From NCBI RefSeq assembly GCF_028747205.1, contig NZ_CP112880.1, positions 372,001 to 436,000 of the forward strand: DNA of 64,000 nt, given 5' to 3'. The DNA is from Streptomyces sp. CA-278952 (GTDB taxonomy: Bacteria; Actinomycetota; Actinomycetes; Streptomycetales; Streptomycetaceae). Each line of letters begins with the position of its first letter. Position 1 is the first letter of the stretch. Made by a program: the position numbers and the translations under genes. Below, piece after piece: positions 32,967-42,587 of the stretch. Under the pieces are notes generated by a model. The model had not been told where the DNA came from. It was given only the letters and a program-made list of their open reading frames with translations, and searched no databases.

Positions 32967-34139
32967 GTGCTGCACATGCGTCGTACTGAAGAAAGCCAAT
33001 TGACGGTCCTTCATCTGGTTCAGCCCGTGGACGGCGGCGTGGCCCGGGTCGTCACCGATCTCGTCAGGGCCCAGGCCGGGTCCGGGCTGCGCCCGGTGGT
33101 GGCCTGCCCGCCCGGGAGCCCGCTCGCCATCGGGGCGGCGGCCGCGGGCGCCGAGGTCCACGGCTGGTCCGTCACCCGTGCCCCCGGGCCCCGGCTGGCC
33201 GGTGAGGTGGCCGCCGTGCGCCGGATCGTCCGGGTGAGCCGCCCGCACGTGGTGCACGCCCACAGCGCCAAGGCGGGACTGGCCGGCCGGATCGCGGTAC
33301 GCGGCCGGATCCCCACCGTGTTCCAGCCGCACGCCTGGTCGTTCGAGGCGGTCGGCGGGCGCACCGCGGAACTCGCGCTCGGCTGGGAGCGGTTCGGCGC
33401 GCGCTGGGCCGATCACATCCTGTGCGTCAGCGAGTCCGAACGCCGCACCGGGCAGGAGGCGGGCATCGCCGCCCGCTGGTCGGTCATCCACAACGGCATC
33501 GACCTCGACCGTTTCCGTCCCGGCGGAAGCAGCGACCGGGCGGAGGCCCGCGCCTCGCTGCCCTTGCTGGACGGCGCCGGCGCGGACGCGCCGCTGGTCG
33601 TCTGCGTCGGCCGGCTGACCCGGCAGAAGGGGCAGGACGTACTGCTGCGGGCCTGGCGCCGGATGCCGGTGGGCGGGGCCCGTCTGGTGCTGGTGGGGGA
33701 CGGGCCCGACCGGGACGGACTGGAGGCGTCGGCCCCGCCGGACGTGCTGTTCACCGGAGCCTGCGAGGACGTGCGGCCGTGGATCCACGCGGCGGACGTC
33801 CTCGTGCTGCCCTCCCGCTGGGAGGGCATGGCGCTCGCCCCGCTGGAGGCCATGGCCTGCGGGCGCCCCGTCGTGATGACCGACGTGAACGGGGCGCGGG
33901 AGAGCCTGCCGCCCGGCCACGAGGACCACTGTCTGGTGCCCCCGGAGGATCCGGCGGCACTCGCCGCGGCGCTGACCGCCCTGCTCGCCGACCCGGGGCT
34001 GCGCGATGCGCTGTCCCGCCGGGCCCTGCGCCACACCCGGGCGTCCTTCGACGTCCGACGGACCGCGGGGGCGGTAGCCGGTCTCTACCAGGAACTGGTC
34101 GGCATGTCCGGCCCCACGAGGAAGCGCACCGAGCGATGA
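32967..34139 (+). CDS. GT4-family glycosyltransferase
   Basis: First gene of an eight-gene polysaccharide operon. GTG 32967 is used here (ATG 32976 is a near alternative). The 390-residue protein has a GT-B fold: N-terminal LHLVQPVDGGVARVVTDLVR and VHAHSAKAGLAGR, then a C-terminal domain with CVGRLTRQKGQDVLLRAWRR, LVLVGDGP, VLVLPSRWEGMALAPLEAMA (E of the EX7E-type motif) and PVVMTDVNG. It probably adds a sugar to the lipid-linked repeat. The donor sugar is unknown. Confidence 0.85.
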   Translation: MLHMRRTEESQLTVLHLVQPVDGGVARVVTDLVRAQAGSGLRPVVACPPGSPLAIGAAAAGAEVHGWSVTRAPGPRLAGEVAAVRRIVRVSRPHVVHAHSAKAGLAGRIAVRGRIPTVFQPHAWSFEAVGGRTAELALGWERFGARWADHILCVSESERRTGQEAGIAARWSVIHNGIDLDRFRPGGSSDRAEARASLPLLDGAGADAPLVVCVGRLTRQKGQDVLLRAWRRMPVGGARLVLVGDGPDRDGLEASAPPDVLFTGACEDVRPWIHAADVLVLPSRWEGMALAPLEAMACGRPVVMTDVNGARESLPPGHEDHCLVPPEDPAALAAALTALLADPGLRDALSRRALRHTRASFDVRRTAGAVAGLYQELVGMSGPTRKRTER

Positions 34140-35620
34140 CGATGGAGAGTGCACCGGTACCCGGCGCTGGTCAGGCAACAGCCGTGCAGGCTCACACGGT
34201 CCATCCCCCGCGAAGAAGCGGCGGCGGCGGTGCGCAGGCACAGCCCGGCGAGCGCCGGACCGTCCGGTACGGCCGTCTCGCGCCGCTCCTGTGCACGGAC
34301 GCCCTGGCCCCGGCCGTGACGTTCGCCCTGGTCGTCCCGGTCCCGTGGCCCTGGCTGCTGGTGACCGTCCAGGCGGCGGCCCAGGTGCTGCTCTTCGCCC
34401 AACGTGGCCTGTACGGGATGCGCCTGTCCCCCTCGGTCCTCTCCGAACTCCCCGCCCTCCTCGGCCTCACCCTCCTCCAGTGGTACGTGACGATGGAGGT
34501 GCTGGCCGCCTGGGCCCCGCAGCAGTCGATCGGCTGGACGGTGCTGGCGTACGGGGCGGCCACGCAGACCGCGCTGACCTGCGCGGGGCGCGCGGCGGTG
34601 TACCGGGCGCGGCGGCGGGCCGCCGTCCGCCGCCCGCTCTCCACGCTGGTCGTGGGCCAGGGGCCACCGGCCCGTCAGGTGACGGCCGCCCTGCACGACC
34701 ACCCCGCCTACGGGCTGCGGCCGGTCGGTCTGGTCGCGTCCCCGGCGTCCGGGGACGGGAAGCAGCCGACGGGTTCCGACTCCGTGCCGCTGCCGGTCCT
34801 GGCCTCGCCCCAGGAGGTGGGGCGGGCCGTCGTCCAGAACAGCGTGCGGCACGCGGTGTACACGGCCCCGCCCGAGTCCACCCCGGACGGCGCCGCCCTC
34901 TTCACTCTGCTCACCGGTCACGGCTGCCGGGTGTGGCTGGTCACCGGTCCCGGCGCCGTCGCGGGGCCCCCGGCGGAAGGCCGCCCCGATCATCTGTGGG
35001 GATTCACCGTCCAGCCGCTGACCGACGGGACGAACCGCCCTCTCGGCCACGGGGCGAAGCGGGCGATGGACGCCGCCCTGGCCGCGGTCGGACTGGTGCT
35101 GGCCGCCCCGGTGATGGCGGCCTGTGCCCTGGCTGTGCGGCTCTCCGACGGGCCGGGCGTGATCTTCCGTCAGGAACGCGTCGGCCGGCACGGACGCCCC
35201 TTCGTCCTGCTGAAGTTCCGTACGCTGCGGCCCGCCGACGTCCAGGAGTCCGCCACCCGCTGGAACGTCGCGTCCGACGGGCGGATGAGCCGCGTCGGCC
35301 GCGTGCTGCGCCGGACCTCCCTCGACGAGTTGCCGCAGCTGTGGAACGTCCTGCGGGGCGATATGAGCATGGTCGGCCCGCGCCCCGAACGCCCTTTCTT
35401 CGTGGCGCAGTTCAGCCGTGCCCATCCCGGTTACCAGGCCCGCCATCGGATGCCCGTGGGCATCACGGGTCTGGCCCAGGTGAACGGGTTGCGCGGCGAC
35501 ACCTCGATCGAGGAGCGGGCCCGCTTCGACAATCGCTACATCGAGACCTGGTCGCTGTGGCAGGACGCGTGCGTGCTCGCCCGGACCGCGGGTTCCCTGT
35601 TCCGGTTCGGAGGCAGCTGA
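34136..35620 (+). CDS. Initiating sugar-phosphate transferase (polyprenyl glycosylphosphotransferase, WbaP/WcaJ type)
   Basis: ATG 34136 overlaps the previous stop (ATGA). The 494-residue protein has four N-terminal helices and a central CoA-binding-like domain (STLVVGQGPPARQVTAAL). Its C-terminal catalytic domain begins KRAMDAALAAVGLVLAAPVM and contains RQERVGRHGRPFVLLKFRTL, RRTSLDELPQLWNVLRGDMS and MVGPRPERP. These are hallmarks of bacterial sugar transferases that place the first sugar phosphate on undecaprenyl phosphate. It sets the start of polymer synthesis. Confidence 0.9.
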   Translation: MTMESAPVPGAGQATAVQAHTVHPPRRSGGGGAQAQPGERRTVRYGRLAPLLCTDALAPAVTFALVVPVPWPWLLVTVQAAAQVLLFAQRGLYGMRLSPSVLSELPALLGLTLLQWYVTMEVLAAWAPQQSIGWTVLAYGAATQTALTCAGRAAVYRARRRAAVRRPLSTLVVGQGPPARQVTAALHDHPAYGLRPVGLVASPASGDGKQPTGSDSVPLPVLASPQEVGRAVVQNSVRHAVYTAPPESTPDGAALFTLLTGHGCRVWLVTGPGAVAGPPAEGRPDHLWGFTVQPLTDGTNRPLGHGAKRAMDAALAAVGLVLAAPVMAACALAVRLSDGPGVIFRQERVGRHGRPFVLLKFRTLRPADVQESATRWNVASDGRMSRVGRVLRRTSLDELPQLWNVLRGDMSMVGPRPERPFFVAQFSRAHPGYQARHRMPVGITGLAQVNGLRGDTSIEERARFDNRYIETWSLWQDACVLARTAGSLFRFGGS

Positions 35621-35622
35621 TC

Positions 35623-36981
35623 ATGGCCGCCGTACTGACCCCGCCCGCCCCGTCGACGAGCGCCGGGCCCCGCGCCGCCACCCGCCCCCCGTGGGGTGGC
35701 TGGCGGAGCCGTTGGCCGCTGCTGCCGCTGGTCGCGACCGTCATGCTGCCCGTCCTGCCCTCCGGGACCTCCGGCGGGGGCGGCCCGGCCGACGTGGCGT
35801 CCGGCCTCGCGGTGCTGGTGTGCGTGGGGCGGCTGCTGTTTCTGCGCCAGCGTCCGTTGAGCGCCACCGCCGCCCTGGTCCTGAGCCTGCCCGCCGTGGG
35901 CTTCGCGGTGGCCACGGTCACCGCGGCGGACCCGGCGGCGGCCCTGCCGGGGCTGGTCCGCCATCTCCAGGTCTTCGTCCTCGTGCCGATCGCCGTGTAC
36001 CTGCTGCTCCGGGACGCCCACGGGTTCCGGATCGTCGCCGGCTCGCTCGTCCTCCTGGCGGTCGTCCAGGGCGTCACGGGCGTCCATCAGTACGTCACCG
36101 GGACCGGCGCCTCCTACATGGGCGAGGACATCCGGGCGGTCGGCACGTTCGGGCCCAGCGACATCATGGGGATGGCGACCGTCGTCGCCTACGGTCTGCT
36201 CGCCGCCGCGGCCTGCGCCCTGCGTACACCGCGGAGCGCCCCGGCCTGGCTGCGGCCCTGCGCCGCCGTCCTCGCCGTCGCGCTGATCGTGCCCCTGACG
36301 CTGTCTTTCAGCCGGGGCGTGTGGATCGCCACGGGCGTCGCGGCCCTCGTCGCCCTGACGCTGACCGGGTGGCGGCAGGCCTGGACGTCGCTGGCCGTGC
36401 TGGGTGCGGCCGGCGTGGTGCTGGTCGGCGGGTTCGGCGTCGGCTCGGAGATGATCGCGGACCGGGCCGCCAGCGTGACCCGGGTGACCAGCACCCCGGA
36501 CCGGTCGGTCAGCGACCGCTACGCGATGTGGAGCGCGGCGGGCGCGATGTGGCGGGAGCGGCCGGCCGCCGGGGTCGGCCTCAAGGGCTTCCCCGCACAC
36601 CGTGACGGACACGCCTCCATCGGGCTCTCCTCCGGCAGCGACACGGCCGGGGCGGGCCAGGAGTTCCGCCGGCAGGCGCTCCTCTCCCCGCACAACATGT
36701 ATCTCCTCGTCCTCGGCGAGCAGGGCCTCATCGGTCTGACCGCGCTCGTCGGCAGTTGGGCGGCGATCCTGGCCGGCGCGGTCCGCAGGCTGTACGTCGC
36801 CCGCTCGCGCGGACACGCGGCCCTGGACTGCGGGCTGGCGGCGGTGGCCCTGATGACCTGGCAGTGCGTCAACTTCCTGTACGCGGACATCGGCGGGCCC
36901 ACCACGGTGCTGAGCGGGGTCGTGCTGGGGCTGGCCGCCTGGTGGGCGCTGGCGGGGCCGGACCGGGTGAGCGCCGCATGA
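35623..36981 (+). CDS. O-antigen ligase / Wzy-like polymerase
   Basis: ATG 35623 has GGAGG nine bases upstream. The 452-residue protein has about ten transmembrane helices (LPLVATVMLPVLPSG, ALVLSLPAVGFAVATVTA, PIAVYLLLRDAH, VLAVALIVPLTLSFSRGVWI). It has a large outer loop with SPHNMYLLVLGEQGLIGL, the O-antigen ligase signature (H-N plus E-x-G). It likely polymerises or ligates lipid-linked repeats outside the membrane. Confidence 0.85.
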   Translation: MAAVLTPPAPSTSAGPRAATRPPWGGWRSRWPLLPLVATVMLPVLPSGTSGGGGPADVASGLAVLVCVGRLLFLRQRPLSATAALVLSLPAVGFAVATVTAADPAAALPGLVRHLQVFVLVPIAVYLLLRDAHGFRIVAGSLVLLAVVQGVTGVHQYVTGTGASYMGEDIRAVGTFGPSDIMGMATVVAYGLLAAAACALRTPRSAPAWLRPCAAVLAVALIVPLTLSFSRGVWIATGVAALVALTLTGWRQAWTSLAVLGAAGVVLVGGFGVGSEMIADRAASVTRVTSTPDRSVSDRYAMWSAAGAMWRERPAAGVGLKGFPAHRDGHASIGLSSGSDTAGAGQEFRRQALLSPHNMYLLVLGEQGLIGLTALVGSWAAILAGAVRRLYVARSRGHAALDCGLAAVALMTWQCVNFLYADIGGPTTVLSGVVLGLAAWWALAGPDRVSAA

Positions 36982-38696
36982 GCGAGACCGGCACCGGGGC
37001 GGAGACGGAGGCCGAGGCGCGTCCGGCGGGCGCGCCGGCCCCGCCGCTGCTCCCGGCCCCGGGAGGAGGACCCGAAGGGCCCCTCTCCCCCGGCGTCGCG
37101 CCCGGGACGGCCGGCGGCGAGGCGCCCCGGCTGGGCTCCTTCCTCGCCCGTGCGGCGGCGGCCACGGCGGTGCTGACCGTGGTGGGGGCCGTCCTCGGTC
37201 TGGTGCGGGACCAGGCCATCGCCCGGTACTTCGGGGCGAGCGACGCGAGCGACGCCTTCCTCATCGCCTGGACCGTGCCCGAGATGGCGGCGACGCTCTT
37301 GATCGAGGACGGGATGGCGCTCCTCCTGGTCCCCGCGTTCAGCCTCGCCCTGACCCGGCGGGCGGCGGCCGGGGAAGCCTCCGGATCGGACCCCGTACGG
37401 GATCTGGTGGCGACCACGCTCCCCCGGCTGTTCCTCCTCCTCTCCGGCGGCGCGGCGCTGCTGATCGCGGGCGCCCCGTGGGTCGTGGGCGTGCTGGCCC
37501 CGGGCCTCGCCGATCCACGGCTCGCCGTGGACTGCACGCGGCTGACCGCGGTCACCGTCCTCACCTTCGGGATCACCGGCTACTTCAGCGCCGCGCTGCG
37601 CGCGCACCGCAGCTTCCTGCCGCCCGCCGGCGTCTATGTCGCGTACAACCTCGGCATCATCGGTATGACGCTGGCCCTGCACGCGACGTGGGGCGTACGG
37701 GCGGCGGCGGTGGGGGTCGCGGTCGGCAGTGTGCTGATGATCCTGACCCAACTGCCCGTGTTCCTGCGGCTGGTACCGCTCGCGCGGCCCCGGCTGCCGA
37801 AATTCCGGCGGGGTCGGCGTGCGGCGCGGACCGCTCCGCTGCTGGGCTTCGCGGTGCTGGCCCCGGTGGTCCTGTTCGTGGTGAGCCGTCAGTCCCAGGT
37901 GCTGGTGGAGCGGTTCCTGGCCTCCACCCTGCCGGCGGGCGCGATCTCGCATCTGAACTACGCGCAGAAGGTCGCGCAGCTGCCGATGGTGCTGTCGCTG
38001 ATGATCTGCACGGTGACTTTCCCGGTGGTCGCGCAGGCCATGGCCGCGGGGGACCGGGAGAAGGCCCGGCTGCGCGTCGAGCGGGACCTGGCGCTCGCCG
38101 GGATGGTGGTGCTGCTCGGCACGGCGGTCGTCCTCGGCTACGCGCCCCAGATCATCGAGGTGCTCTTCCAGCGCGGCGCGTTCGACGCCGCCGACACCGC
38201 GTCCACCGCCCAGGTGATGCGGGTGTACGCGCTGGGGCTGCTCGGCCACTGTCTGGTCGGCGCGCTGAGCCGGCCGTTCTTCTCGTCCGGGCGGCCCACC
38301 TGGTTCCCGGCCTTCGCCATGGGCACCGGGCTGCTGGTCACGATGGGAGCCGGGTACGCCCTGACGTACCGCTTCGGCGTGGACGGCATCGCGACCGCCA
38401 ACGCGATCGGGATCAGCACGGCGGCGCTGCTGCTCCTCATGGGCCTCGGCACCCGGGTGGTGCCGATCCGGACGCGGACCGTGGCCCTCTCGCTGGGCCG
38501 GCTCGCCGGCGCGTCGCTCGCGGCGGGCGTGGCCGGCTGGGCCTGCGCCCCTCTCGTCCCCGCTCCGGTGCTGAGTCTGGCCGCCGGGTGTCTTCTCGTC
38601 CCCGCCGTGTTCTTCCTGTCCGGGCTCGCCCTGCGCTCGCCCGAGGTCGTCTCCCTGCTGGCACTCACCCGACGGAGGTTCCTTGATGGCCGCTGA
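36978..38696 (+). CDS. MurJ-like flippase (Wzx role)
   Basis: ATG 36978 overlaps the previous stop. The 572-residue protein has a Pro/Gly-rich N-terminus of about 50 residues and then 13-14 helices of the MVF/MurJ type (LVRDQAIARYFGASDASDAFLIAWTVPEM, SHLNYAQKVAQLPMVLSLMI, FQRGAFDAADTASTAQVMRVY). Chromosomal MurJ flips lipid II. Within this operon a role in flipping the polysaccharide repeat is more likely (inference). Confidence 0.85.
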   Translation: MSETGTGAETEAEARPAGAPAPPLLPAPGGGPEGPLSPGVAPGTAGGEAPRLGSFLARAAAATAVLTVVGAVLGLVRDQAIARYFGASDASDAFLIAWTVPEMAATLLIEDGMALLLVPAFSLALTRRAAAGEASGSDPVRDLVATTLPRLFLLLSGGAALLIAGAPWVVGVLAPGLADPRLAVDCTRLTAVTVLTFGITGYFSAALRAHRSFLPPAGVYVAYNLGIIGMTLALHATWGVRAAAVGVAVGSVLMILTQLPVFLRLVPLARPRLPKFRRGRRAARTAPLLGFAVLAPVVLFVVSRQSQVLVERFLASTLPAGAISHLNYAQKVAQLPMVLSLMICTVTFPVVAQAMAAGDREKARLRVERDLALAGMVVLLGTAVVLGYAPQIIEVLFQRGAFDAADTASTAQVMRVYALGLLGHCLVGALSRPFFSSGRPTWFPAFAMGTGLLVTMGAGYALTYRFGVDGIATANAIGISTAALLLLMGLGTRVVPIRTRTVALSLGRLAGASLAAGVAGWACAPLVPAPVLSLAAGCLLVPAVFFLSGLALRSPEVVSLLALTRRRFLDGR

Positions 38697-39498
38697 ATCC
38701 TCGGCACATTGCGCCGACGCTCCCTCGTCCCGGCTCCGCCCGCACACCCGCCGCCGGCCGTGGATCCTCACGTACCACTCGGTGACGGATCCGAGCGACG
38801 ATCCGTACGGCATCACCGTCTCCCCCGACCGCCTCGACGAGCAGCTGTCCTGGCTGCGCAGCCGGCGGCTGACGGGGGTGGGGGTGTCCGAGCTGCTGCG
38901 CGCGGGGGACGCGGGGCGGCGCGGCCTGGTCGGGCTGACCTTCGACGACGGGTACGCGGACTTCCTCGACGAGGCGCTGCCGGTGCTCCGCAGGCACGGT
39001 TTCCGGGCGACGGTCTTCGTCCTGCCGGGCCGGCCGGGCGGCGTCAACGAGTGGGATCCGCTCGGCCCGCGCAAGCCGCTGCTCACCCACGACGACGTCC
39101 GGCGGGTCGCCGCCGCGGGCATGGAGGTCGGCTCGCACGGTCTGTACCACCAGGACCTGACGGCCCTTCCGGACGAGGAGCTGCGCCGGGAGACCGCCCG
39201 CAGCCGGGAGCTGATCGGCGATCTCACCGGGTCGCTCCCGGAGGGCTTCTGCTACCCGTACGGCATCCTCGACCGCCGGGTCACCGAGGCCGCGCGCTCG
39301 GCGGGCTACGGCTACGCGTGCGCGCTGGCTCCCGGCCCGCTGCTCGGCCGGTTCGCGCTGCCCCGCACCCACATCAGCCAGGCGGACCGGGGGGTACGCC
39401 TGTGGGCGAAGGACCTGCGGCACGGGCTGCGGCAGGTGGCGGTGCCCGGTGCGGGCGCCCGGGCCGCCGGGCCGGTGCGGACGGGCGGCCCGCGGTGA
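38686..39498 (+). CDS. Polysaccharide deacetylase
   Basis: ATG 38686 has GGAGG seven bases upstream. The 270-residue NodB-type protein has WILTYHSVTD, the catalytic LTFDDGYADFLDEALP, metal ligands GSHGLYHQDLT and the FCYPYGILDRR motif near residue 190. It has no signal peptide, so if it acts on the polymer it may act on the cytoplasmic lipid-linked unit. It may remove N-acetyl groups from the repeating unit. Confidence 0.85.
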   Translation: MAAESSAHCADAPSSRLRPHTRRRPWILTYHSVTDPSDDPYGITVSPDRLDEQLSWLRSRRLTGVGVSELLRAGDAGRRGLVGLTFDDGYADFLDEALPVLRRHGFRATVFVLPGRPGGVNEWDPLGPRKPLLTHDDVRRVAAAGMEVGSHGLYHQDLTALPDEELRRETARSRELIGDLTGSLPEGFCYPYGILDRRVTEAARSAGYGYACALAPGPLLGRFALPRTHISQADRGVRLWAKDLRHGLRQVAVPGAGARAAGPVRTGGPR

Positions 39499-40631
39499 GG
39501 GCGCTGCACGTCATCACCGGGCTCGGGGTCGGCGGCGCCGAGCGGCAGTTGCGGCTGCTGCTGCGGCATCTGCCGGTGGAGTGCGATGTCGTGACGCTCA
39601 CCAACCCGGGGGCGGTGGCCGAGGAGCTGCGGTCCGACGGCATCCGGGTGACCCACCTCGGGATGCGCGGCAACCGGGACCTCATCGCCATCGGGGGGCT
39701 GGCCCGGCTGATCCGGGACGGCCGCTACGACGTGGTCCACACGCATCTGTACCGGGCCTGTGTGTACGGCAGGATCGCGGCCCGGCTCGCCGGGACCCGG
39801 GCCACCGTCGCGACCGAGCACTCCCTGGGGCGTGCCGAGATCGAGGGCCGCCCGCTCACCCGCTCCATCCGCGCCCTCTACCTCGCGACCGAACGCCTCG
39901 GGGCGGCGACCGTCGCCGTCTCCTCCACCGTGGCCGGCCGGCTGCGGGACTGGGGCGTGCCGGCCGACCGCATCCGGCTGGTGCCGAACGGCATCGACGC
40001 GGACCGGTTCCGCTTCGACGCGGGGCGTCGGGCATCCGTACGGGCGGAACTGGGCCTCCCCGATGAGGCGTTCGTCGTCGGCGGGGTCGGACGGCTGGTG
40101 CCCGGCAAGCGGTTCGACGTGCTGATCCACGCGGTCGCCGCCCTGCCGGAGGCCCGTTTGCTGCTGGCCGGGGACGGTCCGGAGGCCGGGGCGCTGCGGG
40201 CCCTGGCCCTGCGCCTCGGGGCCGTGGACCGCATCCGGTTCCTCGGGGAGTGCGACGAGCGCGGGGACGGCCCGGTCCCGGGTGTTCCGGCGCTGCTGAG
40301 CGCCCTGGACGCCTTCGTCTCCACGTCCCGCGAGGAGTCCTTCGGACTCGCCGCCGTGGAGGCGCTCGCCGCCGGACTGCCCGTGCTCCACGACGCCTGC
40401 CCGGCCATCGACGACCTGCCCGCCGCCCACGCCCCCGCGGCCACCCGGATCGCCGGGAGCCCCGAGGAGCTGACGGCCCGGCTGCGGCAGCGGATACAGG
40501 CCGGAGCGGGCCGGCAGCCGCCGCCCCGGGCCGTCGGCCATTACGGCATCAGGCGCAGCAGCGAGCGCCTGATGGACGTGTACGCGTACGCCCTCGACAC
40601 CGCCCCACCGAACCGGAGAGCCCTTTCATGA
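39495..40631 (+). CDS. GT4-family glycosyltransferase
   Basis: GTG 39495 overlaps the previous stop (GTGA). The 378-residue protein has the N-terminal ITGLGVGGAERQLRLLLRHL and VVHTHLYRACVYGR. Its C-terminal part has VGRLVPGKRFDVLIHAVAAL, LLLAGDGPEAGALRAL and VSTSREESFGLAAVEALAAGLP with the Glu pair. It is the second transferase of the operon. Confidence 0.85.
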   Translation: MRALHVITGLGVGGAERQLRLLLRHLPVECDVVTLTNPGAVAEELRSDGIRVTHLGMRGNRDLIAIGGLARLIRDGRYDVVHTHLYRACVYGRIAARLAGTRATVATEHSLGRAEIEGRPLTRSIRALYLATERLGAATVAVSSTVAGRLRDWGVPADRIRLVPNGIDADRFRFDAGRRASVRAELGLPDEAFVVGGVGRLVPGKRFDVLIHAVAALPEARLLLAGDGPEAGALRALALRLGAVDRIRFLGECDERGDGPVPGVPALLSALDAFVSTSREESFGLAAVEALAAGLPVLHDACPAIDDLPAAHAPAATRIAGSPEELTARLRQRIQAGAGRQPPPRAVGHYGIRRSSERLMDVYAYALDTAPPNRRALS

Positions 40632-41302
40632 CCGACTCACCCGAGCAGCGTCGACAGGTCGTCGTCCGTCGGCTGCGCACCGCCCTCGCCCGGCTGCCGC
40701 ACTGGTGGCCGCTGCCCGTCTCCGTACTGATCGGCACCGCGTCCGGGCTCTCGTACAGTGGGCTCGCCGCTGACCGGTACGAGGCCACCAGCTATGCGAT
40801 GGCGGTCGCCGAGGGGGAGACGGACCCCTCGGCGGCCCTGGGGTACGCCCAGTCGTACGGGCGGCTGACGACGAGCGACGCGACGCTCTCGTACGCCCAG
40901 GGTGCGGCCGGCGAGCCGGTGCGCGAACTGCGGTCCCACGTCCGTTCGGAGACCTCTCCCGACTCGCCGATGATCGCGGTGACGGGCACGTCCGAGGACC
41001 GGCACAAGGCGGCCGACATCGCCAACGCGGTCATCGAGGCCGTCATCGTGAGCAGCGGCCATGTCTCCGAGGACACCGGGGTGAGGCTGATCAAATTCAC
41101 CCATGCGATGACGCCGGACCAGCCGGTCTCGCCGTCCGTGCCGCTGGGCGCCGCCGTGGGGGCCGCGACGGGCGGGCTGCTGGGCGGCCTCGTGCTGTTG
41201 GTCCGGCCGCGCCGGACGGGCCGGACCGTCCCGGCGCAGGTTCCCGCGCCGACGGCCGGGGGCGGCCACGTCGCCCAGGACGACCGGGAGCTCGTCCGAT
41301 GA
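40628..41302 (+). CDS. Wzz-like chain-length / co-polymerase membrane protein
   Basis: ATG 40628 overlaps the previous stop. The 224-residue protein has two transmembrane helices flanking an outer domain: WWPLPVSVLIGTASGLSYSG near residue 30 and LGAAVGAATGGLLGGLVLLV near residue 175. The sequence before the second helix (DQPVSPSVPLGAAVG) matches the Pro-rich entry of Wzz/BcsC-type co-polymerases. There is no tyrosine-kinase domain. It should set polymer length together with the Wzy-like protein. Confidence 0.8.
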   Translation: MTDSPEQRRQVVVRRLRTALARLPHWWPLPVSVLIGTASGLSYSGLAADRYEATSYAMAVAEGETDPSAALGYAQSYGRLTTSDATLSYAQGAAGEPVRELRSHVRSETSPDSPMIAVTGTSEDRHKAADIANAVIEAVIVSSGHVSEDTGVRLIKFTHAMTPDQPVSPSVPLGAAVGAATGGLLGGLVLLVRPRRTGRTVPAQVPAPTAGGGHVAQDDRELVR

Positions 41303-42447
41303 CGGGGCACCGGGCGGGCGGCCTCGTCGTGACCCTGTGCCGGGACTTCGGGGAGTTCGGCGCGCTCGCCGGGGAGTGGGACGCGCTGCACCGCCGCTGC
41401 GCCACCGCGACCCCGTTCCAGAGCCACGCCTGGCTGCACTCGTGGTGGATCTCCTACGGTCAGGAAGGCCGGTTGCGGGTGCTGCTGGTCCGCCGGGCGG
41501 GGCGGCTGATCGGGGCGGCGCCGCTGATGCTGGTGCACCGTCCGATGCCGCTGCTCGTCCCGATGGGCGGGGCGATCTCCGACTTCTTCGACATTCTTCT
41601 GGACGAGGAGGAGGCCGGTTACGCCGTGGGGGCGCTGGGGCGCGGTCTCGACCGGGCGGCCCGGCACTCCGTGGTGGACCTGCGGGAGGTCAGGCCCGAC
41701 GCGTCGGCGCAGTTGCTGTTCGGGCGGTGGGCCGGGGCCCGGAGCCGGCTCACCGACTCGACGTGCATGGAACTGCCGGCCGAACCGCTGGGCGACGCCG
41801 TGGCGCGGCTCACGGGCTCGCGGGGCCAGCGACTGCGCTCCAAGCTGCGCAAGGTCGACGCCCTGGGTGTCGAGGCGCACCGGATCCCGCGGGACGGGGT
41901 GCCCGCCGCGATCGGGACGCTGCTGCGGCTGCACGAGCGGCAGTGGGAGGGCCGGGCGGTCAACCCCGAGCATCTCCGGGCGCGGTTCTCGGACCATCTG
42001 ATCCGGTCGGTGGGGCGGATGGTGGGGGACGGTACGGCGGCCATGACCGAGTTCCGGCTGAACGGCGAGGTGGTGGTGTCCAACCTGTCGTTGCAGTCCG
42101 GGCAGCTGACGGGCGGCTATCTGTACGGTGCGGATCCGGCGCTGCGCAAGCGGAAGGTCGATGTGTCGACGATGCTGCTGCGCGAGGTCGCCCAGCAGGC
42201 CTCGGACGGCGGGCGCGCGGTGCTGAGCCTGCTGCGCGGGGCGGAGAGCTACAAGAACCACTGGGGGCCGGTGCCGGTGGTCAACCAGCGGCTGCTGCTG
42301 GCGCGGCCGGGTCTGGAGCCGCTGCTGCGGCTGCGCGAGTCGCAGGTGGCCGTGCGGGAGCGGGCTGTGGAGACCGTGAAGGCCCGGTTCCCGGCGGCGC
42401 GGGACTGGCACGAGAGGCTGACGGGGCTGCCGGTGATCGGGCGCTGA
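41299..42447 (+). CDS. GNAT/CelD-like acyltransferase
   Basis: ATG 41299 overlaps the previous stop. The 382-residue protein has the CelD/BcsL-type GNAT domain (EWDALHRRCATATPFQSHAW, YGADPALRKRKVDVSTMLLR, SLLRGAESYKNHWGP). Such proteins in polysaccharide clusters probably transfer acyl groups from CoA to a sugar. It is the last gene of the operon before the chaplin. Confidence 0.8.
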   Translation: MTGHRAGGLVVTLCRDFGEFGALAGEWDALHRRCATATPFQSHAWLHSWWISYGQEGRLRVLLVRRAGRLIGAAPLMLVHRPMPLLVPMGGAISDFFDILLDEEEAGYAVGALGRGLDRAARHSVVDLREVRPDASAQLLFGRWAGARSRLTDSTCMELPAEPLGDAVARLTGSRGQRLRSKLRKVDALGVEAHRIPRDGVPAAIGTLLRLHERQWEGRAVNPEHLRARFSDHLIRSVGRMVGDGTAAMTEFRLNGEVVVSNLSLQSGQLTGGYLYGADPALRKRKVDVSTMLLREVAQQASDGGRAVLSLLRGAESYKNHWGPVPVVNQRLLLARPGLEPLLRLRESQVAVRERAVETVKARFPAARDWHERLTGLPVIGR

Positions 42448-42533
42448 CACGCGCTGGGCGTACGCCGGACGGCGGCATCGCAGACATCACCTGTGAGCTG
42501 ATCCGTTACCGTCCGGCCGCTCCCGCGTTGTCA

Positions 42534-42567
42534 GGGGGTGCGGGCCTCGTGTCCGCAGCACACCCCC
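42534..42567 (+). promoter_or_regulatory. Stem-loop in the leader of the chaplin gene
   Basis: GGGGGTG (42534-42540) pairs with CACCCCC (42561-42567), with an inner CGG/CCG pair. It ends six bases before the AAGGAG of the chaplin. It may be the terminator of the polysaccharide operon or a translational control element. Confidence 0.5.
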
Positions 42568-42587
42568 TTCTTTACAAGGAGTTCTGT

